Source: Apoderus coryli (lineage: Eukaryota; Arthropoda; Insecta; Coleoptera; Attelabidae). Taken from it: a stretch of 64,000 nucleotides of DNA. Position numbers and translations under genes: made by a program. Of the stretch, positions 11,846-23,482 are shown piece after piece. The notes under the pieces were generated by a model. The model searched no databases. It had not been told where the DNA came from and saw only the letters and a list, made by a program, of their open reading frames with translations. Location: positions 9,364,105-9,428,104 of the forward strand of contig OU452214.1 of the NCBI GenBank assembly GCA_911728435.2. The letters run 5' to 3'. Position 1 is the first letter of the stretch; every line of letters begins with the position of its first letter.

Positions 11846-12488
11846 GGATTAAATATTATTATATTAAATTTAATTCATAGAGATTAGGCTTTTATTTCAA
11901 TACTGTACTTGTAATAAATCACCCTGTGTGTTTCTTTTACCGACGAATTGGCAACAGCACGACACACACCACATTCGCTTGTTTTTTTTTCTACCCTCCC
12001 TGCGTAACCCCTCCAGATTAATACAGAATTTCATCAATTTCTCTCTCTGACAATACAGCATTGCCGGTGCATATCTGTTGCAAATGATCTAAATAATTGT
12101 TATACGTTGCGTTTTGTTTTTGATATTAATAAACTACAAAACGGTTTCTGGCTGTGACAATACTGCTCTATGCTTTACACGCTAGTCTACGCCACGTAGT
12201 GGCAGGCATACTTAGAGATGTTCTGATTTTAATGCATTGGGCTGACTATCTATTGTGTAGATTAATCTTTGATTCAGGAGTGAGGTTAAAGAAACGTTGA
12301 ACTCAGCTTGAACGACCAAATTCGGGCGTTCAAGTTCACCGAGAGTTCACCATCAAAACCAGCAATGTACAACGCATTTTCTCGGCTGAACCGAAGATCA
12401 AGGTGAACTTCGGGTGAACGCTCATTGTACAACCGGGCCTATGAGTAACTAATATCCAATTTTCGCTTCCTGACATTACGTTATTTTT

Positions 12489-12530
12489 ACCACTGATGAT
12501 GAAAGTTTGAACTTTCGAAACATGTATGGT
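12489..12530 (+). ncRNA. Hammerhead-ribozyme-like motif, family 1b
   Basis: Stem I ACCA (12489-12492), core CUGAUGA (12493-12499), one extra U, stem II GAAAGUU/AACUUUC, GAAA (12517-12520), CAUGUA with predicted cleavage after A12526, then UGGU (12527-12530). Compared with family 1, stem I changes from GCCA/UGGC to ACCA/UGGU and stem II is wholly different, yet both still pair. Downstream sequence (near 12625-12650) resembles that following the copy at 27002, so the flanks are related too. Confidence 0.6.
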
Positions 12531-12689
12531 TTGGTTGTACCAATGATGATCTAGTGTAATTATACAGAGTTGTATTGTGGAGTAGACGATTTTTATTTTG
12601 TTTTGTAACATTCACACAACTCGTCACAATGGATTATTTTTCGAAAATCTAATAACTAATTTTATGTAGGATTTTGTTGATAAAATAAT

Positions 12690-12990
12690 AAAGCAATTGG
12701 TTCCTCAATTTAACAAAAACAAGCTATATTCGCCTTATTGGAACAGTCCATTATTTCAAATTTCAAGGCGCATGAACTATAATATAGGTTACCTCATTGA
12801 ACAGCTTTTGGTGAGGGGATTGCGCGGGGGTCGTGACGTCAGCCGCGACCGGAGTTCAAAGACCACTAGGTTAGCTTATATTTGCGCAAATTTAGTTTAT
12901 AGTTTTTGAGATTCGCGTTTTCATTACGATACTGTTGTGAGCTGTTACTGAAAGAATTTTATACTTCCTCGACTAAGAGTTAAGATATTC
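12690..12990. repeat. GC-rich, CRE-containing repeat, copy 1
   Basis: About 300 bp shared with 46530-46880 and, in part, 53510-53650. It is a CpG-rich island in AT-rich DNA: GCGCGGGGGTCG, then TGACGTCA (12834-12841), then GCCGCGACC. The GGTCG and CGACC arms surround the palindrome. In unit D the copy lies about 300 bp upstream of the zinc-finger gene, so it may be promoter-derived; here it has no obvious gene. Confidence 0.55.
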
Positions 12991-13269
12991 TGGTGTTTTT
13001 ATGAATATTATTATTATAATATTATGTTTTGTTTAAAGTTGTGTGAACATTTTTTAAAAAACTCGTCTGGAAGTTTCCTTCTTTTGTCTTTCATTTCTGA
13101 AAACTTCGCTACCAGTGTTGTAGGATCGTAAACAGCCGCAGTTTAGTTGACAAAAAATATAATTGTTTCCACCCGCATAATCTATGTTTACTGGGCAACA
13201 TAAACCAACAAATAGGCGGCACAAGTGCCGCCCACTTTATACGTTATTTTACGCAATGTAAGGCATATT

Positions 13270-14105
13270 TAATAATATTAATCGTATTTATTCATAAAAT
13301 CTACAAACCAGGCGAAGTTTAGCAAACGCTACTCCAAACACTTAACCTAATTTGCAAATATAACATAGCAGATATTTACAATTTCAAATAACTGGGGCCC
13401 TTTTCACATTGATTAAACACCCATATTTATAATACAAAGCTACCATACAAGAATACACATTATAAATTACAATACCTTATGCATAAATATACAATGATAT
13501 TACAAACCAACAGAAGAAAACATAAGCAATCAGACACAATACACAATACAATATAAAAATCAGGTATGTGCCTGAACTTAAGCTACACACGTTTGCTCAA
13601 CAATAAATCTCGCATCTTATTTTTGAATGAACTCAAGCTACAACGAATATTATTGGATACGAGTGTGTTATAGATCCTTACCGCACTATATGTAAAGCAG
13701 TTTTTAAACATGACCGTTTTATGACGAGGAATATGTAGCTGATGCCTGCTTCTAGCGTTAATGTTATGAATTGACGAACGAAAGCAAAGTTTATCAAATA
13801 AAATATTAGGTGTTTTTGTTTGAAAAATTTTACACACTAGAGTACTAAAACTTAATTCTCTTCGCTCATCCATCTTAAGCCAGTTCAGTTGTTTAATTGC
13901 AAGAGATATGTGATCGTATTTTCTGCAGCAGAAATTTTTAAACCTCTGTATTCTGTTCTGATCTTGCCTATCAAGATAATTTCCGTAAGCTGTACCAGCA
14001 TAATTAAATCTCGAAAGAACTAACGCATCAAAGAGCATATTTTTAAGAGGAGGGGTAAAGTTATGTGTAAATGAAAATAATAGTGTTAGGATTCGCAAAC
14101 ATTTT
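13270..14105 (-). pseudogene. LINE 3' end with reverse transcriptase C-terminus (unit B)
   Basis: The open frame at 13583-14098 encodes only the C-terminal region of a CR1/Jockey-group reverse transcriptase. It contains FDALVLSRFNYAGTAYGNYL, RIQRFKNFCCRKYDHI, LDKLCFRSSIHNINAR-like sequence and a basic end LLLSKRV. The 3' untranslated part extends to about 13270. It has no catalytic core. It is the fullest copy of the fragment that lies downstream of each zinc-finger exon. It begins abruptly a short distance after the finger exon, so it is 5' truncated. Confidence 0.75.
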
Positions 14106-14351
14106 TTTAGATTTTCAGAAATCCCACCCTAACGTAATCCCGTTTTCGTTGAAGAATGAATAAGAGTTTTATTATTTATATTCATGAGTTAATAAATGGT
14201 GTGCCAAACTCCTTTTAGTGTAAGTAAAATATGCACTATGTTCACAATAGTTTCTCAGACTTTTTGATATTTCTTTATGTTTTAACATATGAACTTTAAA
14301 ATTTGTACTGCATGAACTTTTATACGAACAACGTTGACATTCATGAAGAGT

Positions 14352-15504
14352 TTACGTGATTAACGTTTTATTATCAGAATGATTATTTGCTATATGACAA
14401 TCAAGACTCCGTTTCAATGAAAATCCTTTACTACACATTGTACAACCATATGGTTTATTATTGCTATGAGTTAATAAATGATTTTTCAAACAACTTTTAA
14501 TGTAAGTAAAATATGCACAATGTGCGCAATATAGTTTCTCAAAATCTTTTGATATTTCTTTATGTTTTATCATATGCAATTTTAATCTTGTAGTGCTTGC
14601 ACTTTTGTACAAACAATGTTGGCATTCATACATATTATACGTAATTGTGGCCATTAAGGTTTTATTATCAGTATGATTATTTGCTATATGACAATCAAGA
14701 CTCTGTTTGGTTTGAAATCCTTTCTTACACGTTGTACAAACATGTGGTTTATTATTGCTATGAGTTAATAAATGTCGTTTCAAACTACATTTAAAGTAAG
14801 TAAAATATGCACAATGTACACAATATAGTTTCTCAACATTTTCTGGTATTTCGTTATGTTTTAACATAGTATGCTTTTTAAAATCTGCACTGGATGAACT
14901 TTTATACGAACAACGTTGACATTCATAGATATTATTCGTAATTGTGGCCATTAAGGTTTTATTATCAGAATGTTTATTTACTATATGACTATCAAGACTT
15001 AATTTGCGTGCAAATACTTTACTACACATTGTACAAACACATAGTCTATTATTGGTATGAGTTAATAAATGTTTTTTCAAATCAGTTTTATTGTAAGTAA
15101 AATATGCACAATGTGCGCAATATAGTTTCTCAAAATCTTTTGGTATTTCTTTATGTTTTAACATATGAACTTTAAAATTTGCACTGTATGAACTTTTATA
15201 CGAACAATGTTGACATTCATAAATAGTATGCGTAAGTGTGGCCATTAAGGTTTTATTATGAGAATGATTACTTGCTATATGACTATCACGACTCTGTTTG
15301 GATTTAAATTCTTTGTTACACATTGTACAAACATGCAATTTTTCATTTAACCGTGTATGGGTTTTAAACTTCTTTTGACAAATTGTTTTAAACGTACGCT
15401 GATTGCAGTGAAACCATTTTGCATTTGTTTTCATTGATGTCTCGTTGTCCTCTTTGGAATTGTCTCCAGTCACAAATAACTGCATCTCCTTCGACATGAC
15501 AGTG
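14352..15504 (-). CDS. C2H2 zinc-finger protein, finger exon, unit B (10 fingers)
   Basis: The acceptor AG is at 15505-15506 and the exon starts C-ACT-GTC-ATG, giving S-T-V-M-S-K-E-M in frame with the donor at 18471. A leader follows with WFHCNQRTFKTICQKKF, possibly a degenerate finger, then ten C2H2 fingers: one plus three triplets of the family module. The stop comes in DNKTLIT, where other modules continue with ATITNN. Past it, one and a half more finger modules can still be read in the same frame, so the protein has lost its C-terminal fingers. Unit C ends at the same codon. Confidence 0.8.
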
Positions 15505-15683
15505 CTATAAAAATAATAAACATTAATAAGTTAAACAGGTAGGATAAGAGGTGATTGATAAGGTGAACAACATTTTACATCATGTGACATGGCGGAAACC
15601 TTTGTAATTTGGATTCATGACACTTCAAATTTGTCCGAGTAATTGAGTCGAACAAGCAAAAAAAATTAATTTATCTCATTTCT

Positions 15684-15720
15684 AATGTTTCGGTTTATTA
15701 TAAAACCATCATCAACATTC
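15684..15720 (-). ncRNA. Hammerhead-like motif, family 3 (degenerate), intron of unit B
   Basis: On the minus strand: UUGAUGA (15715-15709), one extra U, stem II GGUUU/AAACC, then GAAA (15691-15688) and CAUUA. C3 of the core is U, and stem I pairs poorly, so catalysis is doubtful. It lies about 180 nt upstream of the finger exon, at a different place and with different flanks from the family 1 copies in A, D and E. Confidence 0.4.
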
Positions 15721-15734
15721 ATAAAAGAGAGATG

Positions 15735-16193
15735 AAAATAACAACATCAAAAAAAACACCAAAAACATTTTCTATAAAAAATTTAAAAAACACTACTTAG
15801 TTAGAATATGTATAACAGCAGATCATGAATGAAAAGAAAGGACAAACTGTCAATCATAAGTTGAAAATGTAGTACATTGTAATAACGTTTTTCATTTAGC
15901 ACTAGTTACTGAGTAACTAGTGGGAAATATTTAAAAATGAACGCGCTGGTAATGACAAAAGTTATGAAAAATCACACTAGCAATGCCGACAATAAAGACA
16001 AATCAAATTGAGAGTTTAAATTATTCCGCTAATTTGGAAGGTGTCAAAGCTACGATATTTATAGAATGAAAAACAGTGATAGTGTATATAGTTTAACACC
16101 ACCTAGTCAATTTAATACTTTAACTCATCGTATTTAGGCTTATGCCAACACGGCGGGTATAAGTAAGTTTCGAAAAACAAATATTTTCCTAAG
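15735..16193. other. Intron sequence, unit B
   Basis: Non-coding AT-rich intron, well conserved with unit C (41800-42260). ACTAGTTACTGAGTAACTAGT near 15900 forms a short palindrome. No further gene is seen. Confidence 0.5.
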
Positions 16194-16194
16194 A

Positions 16195-18027
16195 ATTATG
16201 ATGTTTAATTTATTCAAATGCAATCCTGTATATTAAAATGAAAAAGTATAGTGTGAAACTCGCATGAAATGACCATTTCCTATACGTGTCGGTACTGAAC
16301 AAGATAACCACCGGGAGCGACCACAGGATTGTACGAGCCAAATTAATGATTGACGTCGGTAAAGAACGGCATAAGCTGATCAAGAAGACCGACAGCAACA
16401 GACCATGGAAGAGGCCATCGGACATGTTTGGCTTCCAGCAATGCATTACAAATAAGCTAAATGCCACTGAAGCAGAAGAGAACATCAATGTCTTAAACGA
16501 GAGCTTCACTGCAAGAGAGCCAAGACGGATACTGCCTAACAACCATGAAACAATCGAAATTAAGCGAAGCTAATATGCGGAAAATGAAACAAGGAAGAGA
16601 CATGAGAAGTGAAGAACTGGCTACTGTTGAAGAGGTAAGACAAATTAACAAGGAAGTATCAAAAGCTATAAGACGCGACATTGGAACGCACAACCAAAAT
16701 CAGAGCGAGCAAACAATAGAAAACAATAAAAGCATGAAGGTTTACGTAGAAAACTGGAAAGCGGAAAAAAGCAAATGACGAAGGTAAATGACAAACAAAG
16801 GCATCTTACAACAAACCGGGAAGGCATTCCTAAAAATAGTTGAGGAATTTTCCCGCCTAATATCTAAAAGCGACAATGAAGACTCAGAAACAGAACCAGA
16901 GATATTGACAAGAAGAAAAGGCATCGTTAATCAAGGGTCAGAATCACTGCCTGATATTACTCTGGACGAAATAAAGCTGGCATTGAGGAAGACAAAAAAA
17001 CAACAAGGCCCCTGGAGACAACTGCGTAGCTGCCGATGCAGTTAAAATAATAGCAAAACTTTTTAATCTCTGTCTTTTTAATAGCACCATACCAGATATG
17101 TGGTACACTAGAACAGAACGGTTTCCGCAGAGGATTTGGAACCAAAGACCATCTTCAAGGTATCAAAATCGTGATCGAAAACTCAATCGAATACAATAGA
17201 CCGCTTGTCATTGCCTTTGTGGACTTCCACAAGGCCTTTGACAATGTTGAGTTGAGTGCAGTTTTAGACTCCTTACAAAAAGGTCGTGTCGATATCGTTA
17301 CACTAAATTAATAAATAAAATATATAAAAATGCTACCATGGTGACAGGATGACAACCTACAATATATCATGAAAATTCTGGAAGATGTCGATGAATGAAA
17401 TTTATGACGAATTTGGTCCATAGTGGAAATATTGCTGTTGGTGACTGTGAGGTGGAGCTGGTGGATTGGTACACATATCTTGGTCATGAAATAAGAATCT
17501 CGAGAGACAATCAAACGTGCGAATTAAAAAGAAGAATTACGCTCTATTGGGCCGCATATGGCAAACTTTGGAGACGTGTTTAAGAGTCATCTCCCAATTT
17601 GTCTGAAGCGAAAGGTTTTTAATCAGACCATTCTACCGTTTATAATATACGGCGCCAAAACTTTAACTTTAACTCTGACAGCCACATCTACTAAGAAGCT
17701 TAGAATAACACAACGCAAGATGGAAAGATCGATGCTCGGTATGTCACTTCGTGACCACGTTAGAAATGAGGAGCTACGGGCGAGAACAGGAGTCACGGAT
17801 GTTGTCTACCAGGTGGCACAGCTCAAGTGGAATTGGGCTGGACAAGTGCCCGCATGACAGATGGACCAAGGGCTGACAAGAGAAACAGGGGAAGATCTCC
17901 CACGCGATGGACGGAGGATATCAAAAGAATAACGACAAACTGGATGCAGAGCGCTCAAAATAGAGGACAGTAGGCAGAAATGGGCGAGGCCTATATCCAG
18001 CACTGGATGCAAAATTCTATCTTTATG
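16195..18027 (+). pseudogene. Dead RTE-type LINE, unit B copy
   Basis: Same order of RTE fragments as in A, starting with VSVLNKITTGSDHRIVRAKL and ending in the LKWNWAG/WMQ tail. It carries the same FADD-removing junction (ACAGGATGACAACC to CAATATATCATG) and an additional loss just before it (near 17340). The 3' third is nearly identical to A, far closer than independent insertions of a dead element could be. Confidence 0.85.
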
Positions 18028-18470
18028 ACACTTATTTTGTTGGGTGAATCCAAAAATGCAATAATAGAGACGGATAGTACAACTTAAGACGGGTTTAGGC
18101 AACTAATAAAGCATAATTTTAATGCATAATGGATAATTTTTAATACAACGAATAGTGAATCATAATTTTAGTTGATATAATGCATAAGGTTGGAAACTTT
18201 CAACTTTATGCACTAAATTATAGAAAAAATATCAATACGCATGCGCTGCAAGCCTTATATTTATAAATTATATACAATTACATAACCTCAATTTCTAATA
18301 CAAATCTTATTTGACAAAAGAAACTAAATAATAATTGAAAAATGTGATAATTAACAGGATTTTTAATTTGAAAGCTATCAAAACAAAACTAAGTCAAAGA
18401 CAAAGTACTGTATTTTGACATGAAATTATTCTACAAAACGGCTATACCTATTATGAGAATAAGCACTTAC

Positions 18471-18858
18471 CTTATACTATAATCAGTATTCTCTAAATCT
18501 TTACCAATGCTCATATTATTATGTAATTCATCAACATCTTCTTCATGTTTAATATTTAATTCTTCAGATTTAATTTGTAGCGAGCAACGGGAATCAACAT
18601 TTTCTTCATCAATTTGAATTTTTTGTTCGTCGGCATTATAATTAATTTCATCACTTCGTTTTTCTGTTTCTATAATTAAATATTGAGACGTTTCAATGAA
18701 ATTCAAACCAATATCTGATTCTCGTTTAATATCCACTAGTTCCATTTTATATTTCAAGTCACTACACAGTTCTTCTGATGCTGATTTTAAAGTTGCTTCT
18801 AGAGAGACTTGATTTGTACGATTTTCACTTTTAACTTGAATTATTTTCTCCTCTAGAT
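18471..18858 (-). CDS. Acidic upstream exon of zinc-finger gene, unit B
   Basis: Almost identical to the unit A exon, with the same donor (intron starts at 18470) and the same in-frame ATG (18745-18743, MELVDIK). The encoded segment is acidic and has no fingers. It is in phase with the finger exon ending at 15504 on its 5' side. The open frame continues upstream of the ATG to about 18858, as in the other units. Confidence 0.65.
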
Positions 18859-18995
18859 CTTGAAGATTTCGTTAGTTAATTAGTTATTAAATTTGATCTG
18901 TGTTACTTGTGTTTCTTGGTTATAAGAACAGTTTGTAACGTTAGTCTTTGACTTTGAATATAAACAAATAGCACGTGTGGCGTCAGTCGGATAAT

Positions 18996-19671
18996 CTTGG
19001 TGTATACATGTAGAGAACTATGGTCTGACCGCGCTGCTGCGCAGTCAGACGAATTTTATGTGACAGAGTGTCACTACTCTAGCGATGTTGCCAGGTTGGT
19101 ATTTATTCACTATATCGACTGATAGATGAATAATACAATTTTATTATAGATTTATACAGTGGATGTAATTATTATATCATTGCAGCAGGTTGGGGCTAAA
19201 ATGCTGAGTATGGAAGGTTAGGTAGCAGGCAGGGATGTGTTGTCCTAACAATGACTGCTAACGAACTAATATAACAACTATCTGCCTACTACATCTCATC
19301 TGAATCCTGCTTTCTACACACACCATCCTTTACTAACTCTTCCTGATAATTACTATTACACCCTTACTACACATCCCTGCCTACTACCTAACCTTTCATA
19401 CTCAGCATTTTACCCCCAACCTCCTGCAATGATTACCTAACGATGCCTGCTATCGAACTAATTCACACAAATATAACAAATATGTGTACATCCTAGAGTA
19501 GCATTTCAATTTAACGGCCTAAATTAAGCGCCAAATATTTAACTGTTTCCACATAATATGTGTGTTTTAAACCTGGCAACACCACACTTCAATTACGATC
19601 TGAACTCCCAAAATTCGTCTGACTGCGCAGTGGCGCGGTCAGACCATAGTTCTCTACATGTAGACACCAAG
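18996..19671. mobile_element. Inverted-repeat MITE, copy 2
   Basis: Same element as at 5513-6188. Here the right end is better preserved (CATAGTTCTCTACATG), showing that the inverted repeats extend past 50 bp. It shares its position relative to the zinc-finger exon with copy 1, so it was inserted before the A/B duplication. Confidence 0.75.
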
Positions 19672-20452
19672 TTTACCTTGTATTGTTAGACTTTATTGGT
19701 TATCTTTCTTCGTTCGATAATGGCCTTCACCAATTGGTACTAAGCCAGTTTCAAGTGTGATATTCTTTTCTGGACGCCCATTAAAGGGCTGCTGCCCATA
19801 TCCATATAGTGTAATCTTCGTGGTTGATTTCTTAGACTTAAGTTGGCGAGTGTGATTATGATTATCTCCAATGTTTTAATACTTCAATATGTGAATAAAG
19901 CTAATGCCATCATAGAAATCTTATATTATATATGTACTCTAGAATGCTAATTAAATCCAGCCGAATACCAAAAAGTGTAACGGGTATGCAGAGTTTTCAC
20001 GAACTACGCATGCTCCTCAGTAACTTATTTTCAGTACAGAGCTGCCATATTTAAAACTATTTTGTCGTTCGCCTTACAGAATTTATGCGACATATCTGTT
20101 TTATAAATAAATCCATATGTTGCGTCATACGAAACTGCTTGACAAAATCAAATAATTAAATGTTATCGGTAAAATTGCATACTGTTTAGTTTTCAGCAAT
20201 ATGAACGAAACATTTTTTCCAAATCTTATTAAATTTAGGAGATTTCGCAACAGCGTCTGTTTTCGCAAATGACATTTCTCGTAGTGGGAATATCTGTCAG
20301 AGTCGGCTTCACAACAATTCAGATAGGTTTTATAATTGAGTTATGGTTTTCTTCGTGGTATATTTTAATTGTTGATAGATATACCTATTTGTGATTAAAA
20401 TTGTTTTTAATATTTGTTATTTTGGTTTGGTAGTTCGTTTATTTAACAAACA

Positions 20453-21113
20453 ATGAGGTGTATAGTGTTGTGGTGTAAAAATGAAGGTCTCATTCCTGGT
20501 ATTAAATATTTTAAGTAAGTTATTGTTTCGGGTTTCTAACAGTCTCAGTTTGAGTCAATATGATACCATTGACATGATACTCATTTTTAGCTTGACAAAA
20601 AAAAGACATGATGTTTGGATGCGGGCATTGGGATCCTAGTACAGAAAATGTATGTGATGGGAATGTCATATGCAGTAAGCATTTCGCTGCAGAAGATATC
20701 ATTTGTAACGAAGACGGCAAGAGGATCACCCTCGTACCCGATGCAGTTCCCAAACTTTTGTTGAAAAGAAGAGATTATGTAAATGAGAATGGAAGTTAAA
20801 TTCTTAATCGTTTGATATCAAGACACTGTTTACTTAAAAGCAGTCTGTCAAAAATGCATGATATGTATGTCAAGAATATATTTCCTACGTTGTGTAGGTA
20901 TACAAAGTTCGTTTGAATTCTGTTGTTAAACTGGAATATACTTAATTATAGAATCCTCCATGAAATTGCTGAGAATAAAAGTTCTACCAACCATGTTTTG
21001 TCACAAAATACTACTGCGAGTAGTACGGATGATATGGAAGTGGTTTACATGGACACGGAAAATATTTGTGAAGTCACTGTTTCTTGCACCCCTTCTTTGA
21101 AGGCTGTAGAGAG
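20453..21113 (+). pseudogene. THAP-domain exons of P-type transposase (remnant)
   Basis: Exon 1 (20453-20514) begins MRCIVLWCKNEGLIPGIKYF with the C-X4-C pair of a THAP zinc finger and ends at AA|GTAAGT. Exon 2 starts after the AG at 20589-20590 and reads LTKKRHDVWMRALG. It then needs a one-base frame change to continue as NVICSKHFAAEDI and PDAVPKLLLKR, the second half of the THAP domain (C..H and AVP box). Exon 3 (20952-21113) encodes RILHEIAENKSSTNHV and ends at GAG|GTAAG. The frameshift is shared with the right copy. No DDE/RNase H part is present, so the element is non-autonomous. Confidence 0.7.
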
Positions 21114-21530
21114 GTAAGACGCCTAAGGTGGTTGTATAAACAAACAAATATTATATAATAATAAAATAAATAATTAGAATGCTCAAGTCCTTACGATATT
21201 TTCCAGTATTAGAATTTTTACTTATTTCTCGTTTCTGCTTAGATTTATTATTATTGGGTTGTACCTGTTAGACAATAAAGTATTTAGATATTTAATGTAA
21301 TTTTTTATTTCTTAAATTCCTTTATTCCATTTTTTTATTTGAATCACCAAATAGTAAAATTTAATTTTAAATATACCTATAACAGTAATATTACATTTAA
21401 TCAAAGCCGGTCCTGTTGAAAAATAAGTTACTGGTGATCAGGCGCATTATGGACAGCTCTACACTTTTGGTTACATTTTTGTACTACGGGATTATCATTC
21501 TAGAGTATATATATATATATATATATATAT

Positions 21531-22590
21531 ATACAAAGAAAAATGAAATAAACTAACTTGTACGAATCAAAAAAATCTCGTGACACAAGCTGGATTTGAA
21601 CCAACATCTCCCAATTGCCGGTCAGGTGTTTTAACCAATTAAACTATCGTGGCACATGAATGAAACTTCTTTAATTCGTACATGCCTTGCTTCCTATGTG
21701 CTGTGCTACGCCTCGACCTTTTAATTCAAAATCTCGTGACACAAGCTGGATTTGAACCAACATCTCCCAATTGCCGGTAGTTTAATTGGTTAAAACACCT
21801 GACCGGCAATTGGGAGATGTTGGTTCAAATCCAGCTTGTGTCACGAGATTTTTTTGATTCGTACAAGTTAGTTTATTTCATTTTTCTTTGTATATCGGTG
21901 ATATACTATACTCTGTCAACTTAGTTGAATATCTTTGTTTGTTTATTTATATTTATTTGCGATGAGCAAAAGAGAAATAACATTGCATTATGGCAGTGTG
22001 TAGTCTATGTTGCCTTTGAATTAAAAGGTCGAGGCGTAGCACAGCACATAGGAAGCAAGGCATGTACGAATTAAAGAAGTTTCATTCATGTGCCACGATA
22101 GTTTAATTGGTTAAAACACCTGACCGGCAATTGGGAGATGTTGGTTCAAATCCAGCTTGTGTCACGAGATTTTTTTGATTCGTACAAGTTAGTTTATTTC
22201 ATTTTTCTTTGTATATCGGTGATATACTATACTCTGTCAACTTAGTTGAATATCTTTGTTTGTTTATTTATATTTATTTGCGATGAGCAAAAGAGAAATA
22301 ACATTGCATTATGGCAGTGTGTAGTCTATGTTGCCTTTGAATTAAAAGGTCGAGGCGTAGCACAGCACATAGGAAGCAAGGCATGTACGAATTAAAGAAG
22401 TTTCATTCATGTGCCACGATAGTTTAATTGGTTAAAACACCTGACCGGCAATTGGGAGATGTTGGTTCAAATCCAGCTTGTGTCACGAGATTTTTTTGAT
22501 TCGTACAAGTTAGTTTATTTCATTTTTCTTTGTATATCGGTGATATACTATACTCTGTCAACTTAGTTGAATATCTTTGTTTGTTTATAT
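21531..22590. repeat. 321-bp tandem repeat with tRNA-like (SINE) units, head-to-head
   Basis: Direct repeats of 321 bp start at 21781, 22102 and 22423 (measured at TTTAATTGG). An inverted, partly deleted copy lies at 21541-21780. Each unit holds a tRNA-like segment: an A-box-like TAGTTTAATTGGTTAAAACA and a B box GGTTCAAATCC, with T-arm GTTGG/CCAGC and acceptor-like GTGCCAC/GTGTCAC. The array sits in the TA run of the P-type right end. Confidence 0.75.
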
Positions 22591-22753
22591 ATATATATAT
22601 ATATATAATATAAGATTTCTGTGGAGATACCACGATAGTTTCCTCATACGCACCTATCCCCTTTCTTAAATATAGTTACAATTGGGTGTTCCATATTTTG
22701 GTTATTACAACATGAGAATAATGTCATTATGTGTATATATTTTATATTTTCAG

Positions 22754-22977
22754 ATTATGATTGGACGTCCAATAAATACAGCTCATGGGCTGAATCCACA
22801 TGGGCAGATATGGGTGTACGAATGTTCCTCAAACCATCGACGGCTCATGAAAATATGACTCTAGCTATTGGTTTCATGTCAATGATATTCTCATTTCTAA
22901 TAGTTTATTTTGTAAAGTCGAGAGCACACGTGTTATTTACACCACCTCTACCAACAGATCCTCCAGCTGATTGTTAA
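22754..22977 (+). CDS. nct: Nicastrin, last coding exon
   Basis: The exon follows a typical acceptor (TTTTATATTTTCAG, AG at 22752-22753) and is open to TAA at 22975-22977. The protein starts DYDWTSNKYSSWAESTWADM and continues VRMFLKPS. It then has one hydrophobic segment (about LAIGFMSMIFSFLIVYFV) followed by KSRAHVLF and a short tail. This order, ending in a membrane helix with an A-x-V-L-F motif just inside, is the C-terminus of nicastrin, the large glycoprotein subunit of gamma-secretase that positions substrate for intramembrane cleavage. Upstream exons are not in the window. Poly(A) signals AATAAA are at 23084-23089 and 23189-23194. It lies inside the composite P-type block, so it may be a moved copy rather than part of a working gene. 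Confidence 0.85.
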
Positions 22978-23446
22978 CAATTGTATAATATGTGAGGTTT
23001 CATTTCCATTCTAATACGTAATTTATTAAGTTATTTAATTTTAATAATCATTAAAATTGTTGGTCCAGATCAATAATTAACGTAATAAATTAGTATTATT
23101 ATTAGTTTTAGTAAATTATTTTTGACATTTAAAATCGATTTACTGTTAGAATACGAATATTTGACTTTTTCCATAAAATAATGAAGTCAATAAAAATAGG
23201 TGGTATATCACATGTAATGGTTTAAACAATTTTCAATATTTTTAGCTGTTATCTAAAATAAAGAAGCCACAGTTGGCACTTAACTGACTGAATGCAGATA
23301 CATTCTTTCGGCGTTACTAATTATTTATTAATAATAATAATAAAGACTTTATTTTTGACTACTTCTTTCTTTTTCTTGCGGTAAAGGTTCTGTTTTAAAA
23401 CGGGAAAATTTTCTTTGAAATATTTTTTTATTTCATGTCACAGTAG

Positions 23447-23482
23447 GTACTACGTTTCGGCTAGTATGCCTTCTTCAGGTAC
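23447..23482 (-). ncRNA. Minimal hammerhead-like motif, family 2 (left arm)
   Basis: Minus strand: stem I GUAC (23482-23479), core CUGAAGA (23478-23472), an extra A, stem II GGC/GCC, GAAA (23458-23455), CGUA with predicted cleavage after A23451, then GUAC (23450-23447). Stem I pairs perfectly and stem III is the palindrome ACGU. It is only 36 nt, with a 3-bp stem II, so a dimeric form would be more likely to be active. Confidence 0.55.

Larger units (their letters stand above)
9399..12271. mobile_element. Unclassified TIR element nested in the Harbinger-like element
   Basis: A perfect 31-bp inverted repeat (9399-9429 and 12241-12271, starting CAAAGATTAATC) is flanked by direct repeats ATTCAGG (9392-9398 and 12272-12278). 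The interior has no transposase frame that I can recognise. It holds a palindrome (9784-9819), an insect-type repeat with CAGGGTGTTGCATAAG near 10845, an inverted pair around 11129-11205 and a degenerate hammerhead-like motif at 11801-11845. A 7-bp TSD is unusual; it may be an 8-bp site with one change. Confidence 0.6.
8392..12439. mobile_element. PIF/Harbinger-like element with nested insertion
   Basis: The terminal inverted repeats are GGCCCGGTTGTACAA and TTGTACAACCGGGCC, flanked by TAT (8389-8391 and 12440-12442), a 3-bp TSD. Subterminal GTGAACT/AGTTCAC motifs recur at both ends. Removing the nested element at 9399-12271 leaves about 1.2 kb. Near the left end is a frame resembling the Myb/SANT-like partner protein of Harbinger elements. 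The superfamily call rests on TSD length, TIR and that fragment. Confidence 0.7.
19911..22623 (+). mobile_element. P-type element, left copy (interrupted)
   Basis: The left TIR begins CATAGAAATCTTATATTATA at 19911 and the right TIR ends AATATAAGATTTCTGTG at 22623. The body carries THAP-domain exons but no transposase catalytic region. The TA-rich right end is split by a 321-bp-period repeat block (about 21531-22590). Without that block the element matches the right copy (33429-35042) closely. Confidence 0.75.

Noticed and set aside
20520..20570. GTTTCGGGTTTC...GTCTCAG, also at 34040-34090, as another hammerhead
   Set aside because: The reverse complement has CTGAGACTG, not CUGANGA, and no stem II can form. 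It is P-type element sequence.
21780..21860. tRNA-like units as a functional tRNA gene
   Set aside because: The anticodon loop lacks U33, the acceptor stem needs two unpaired bases and a mismatch, and the unit is part of a 321-bp repeat; a tRNA-derived repeat fits better.
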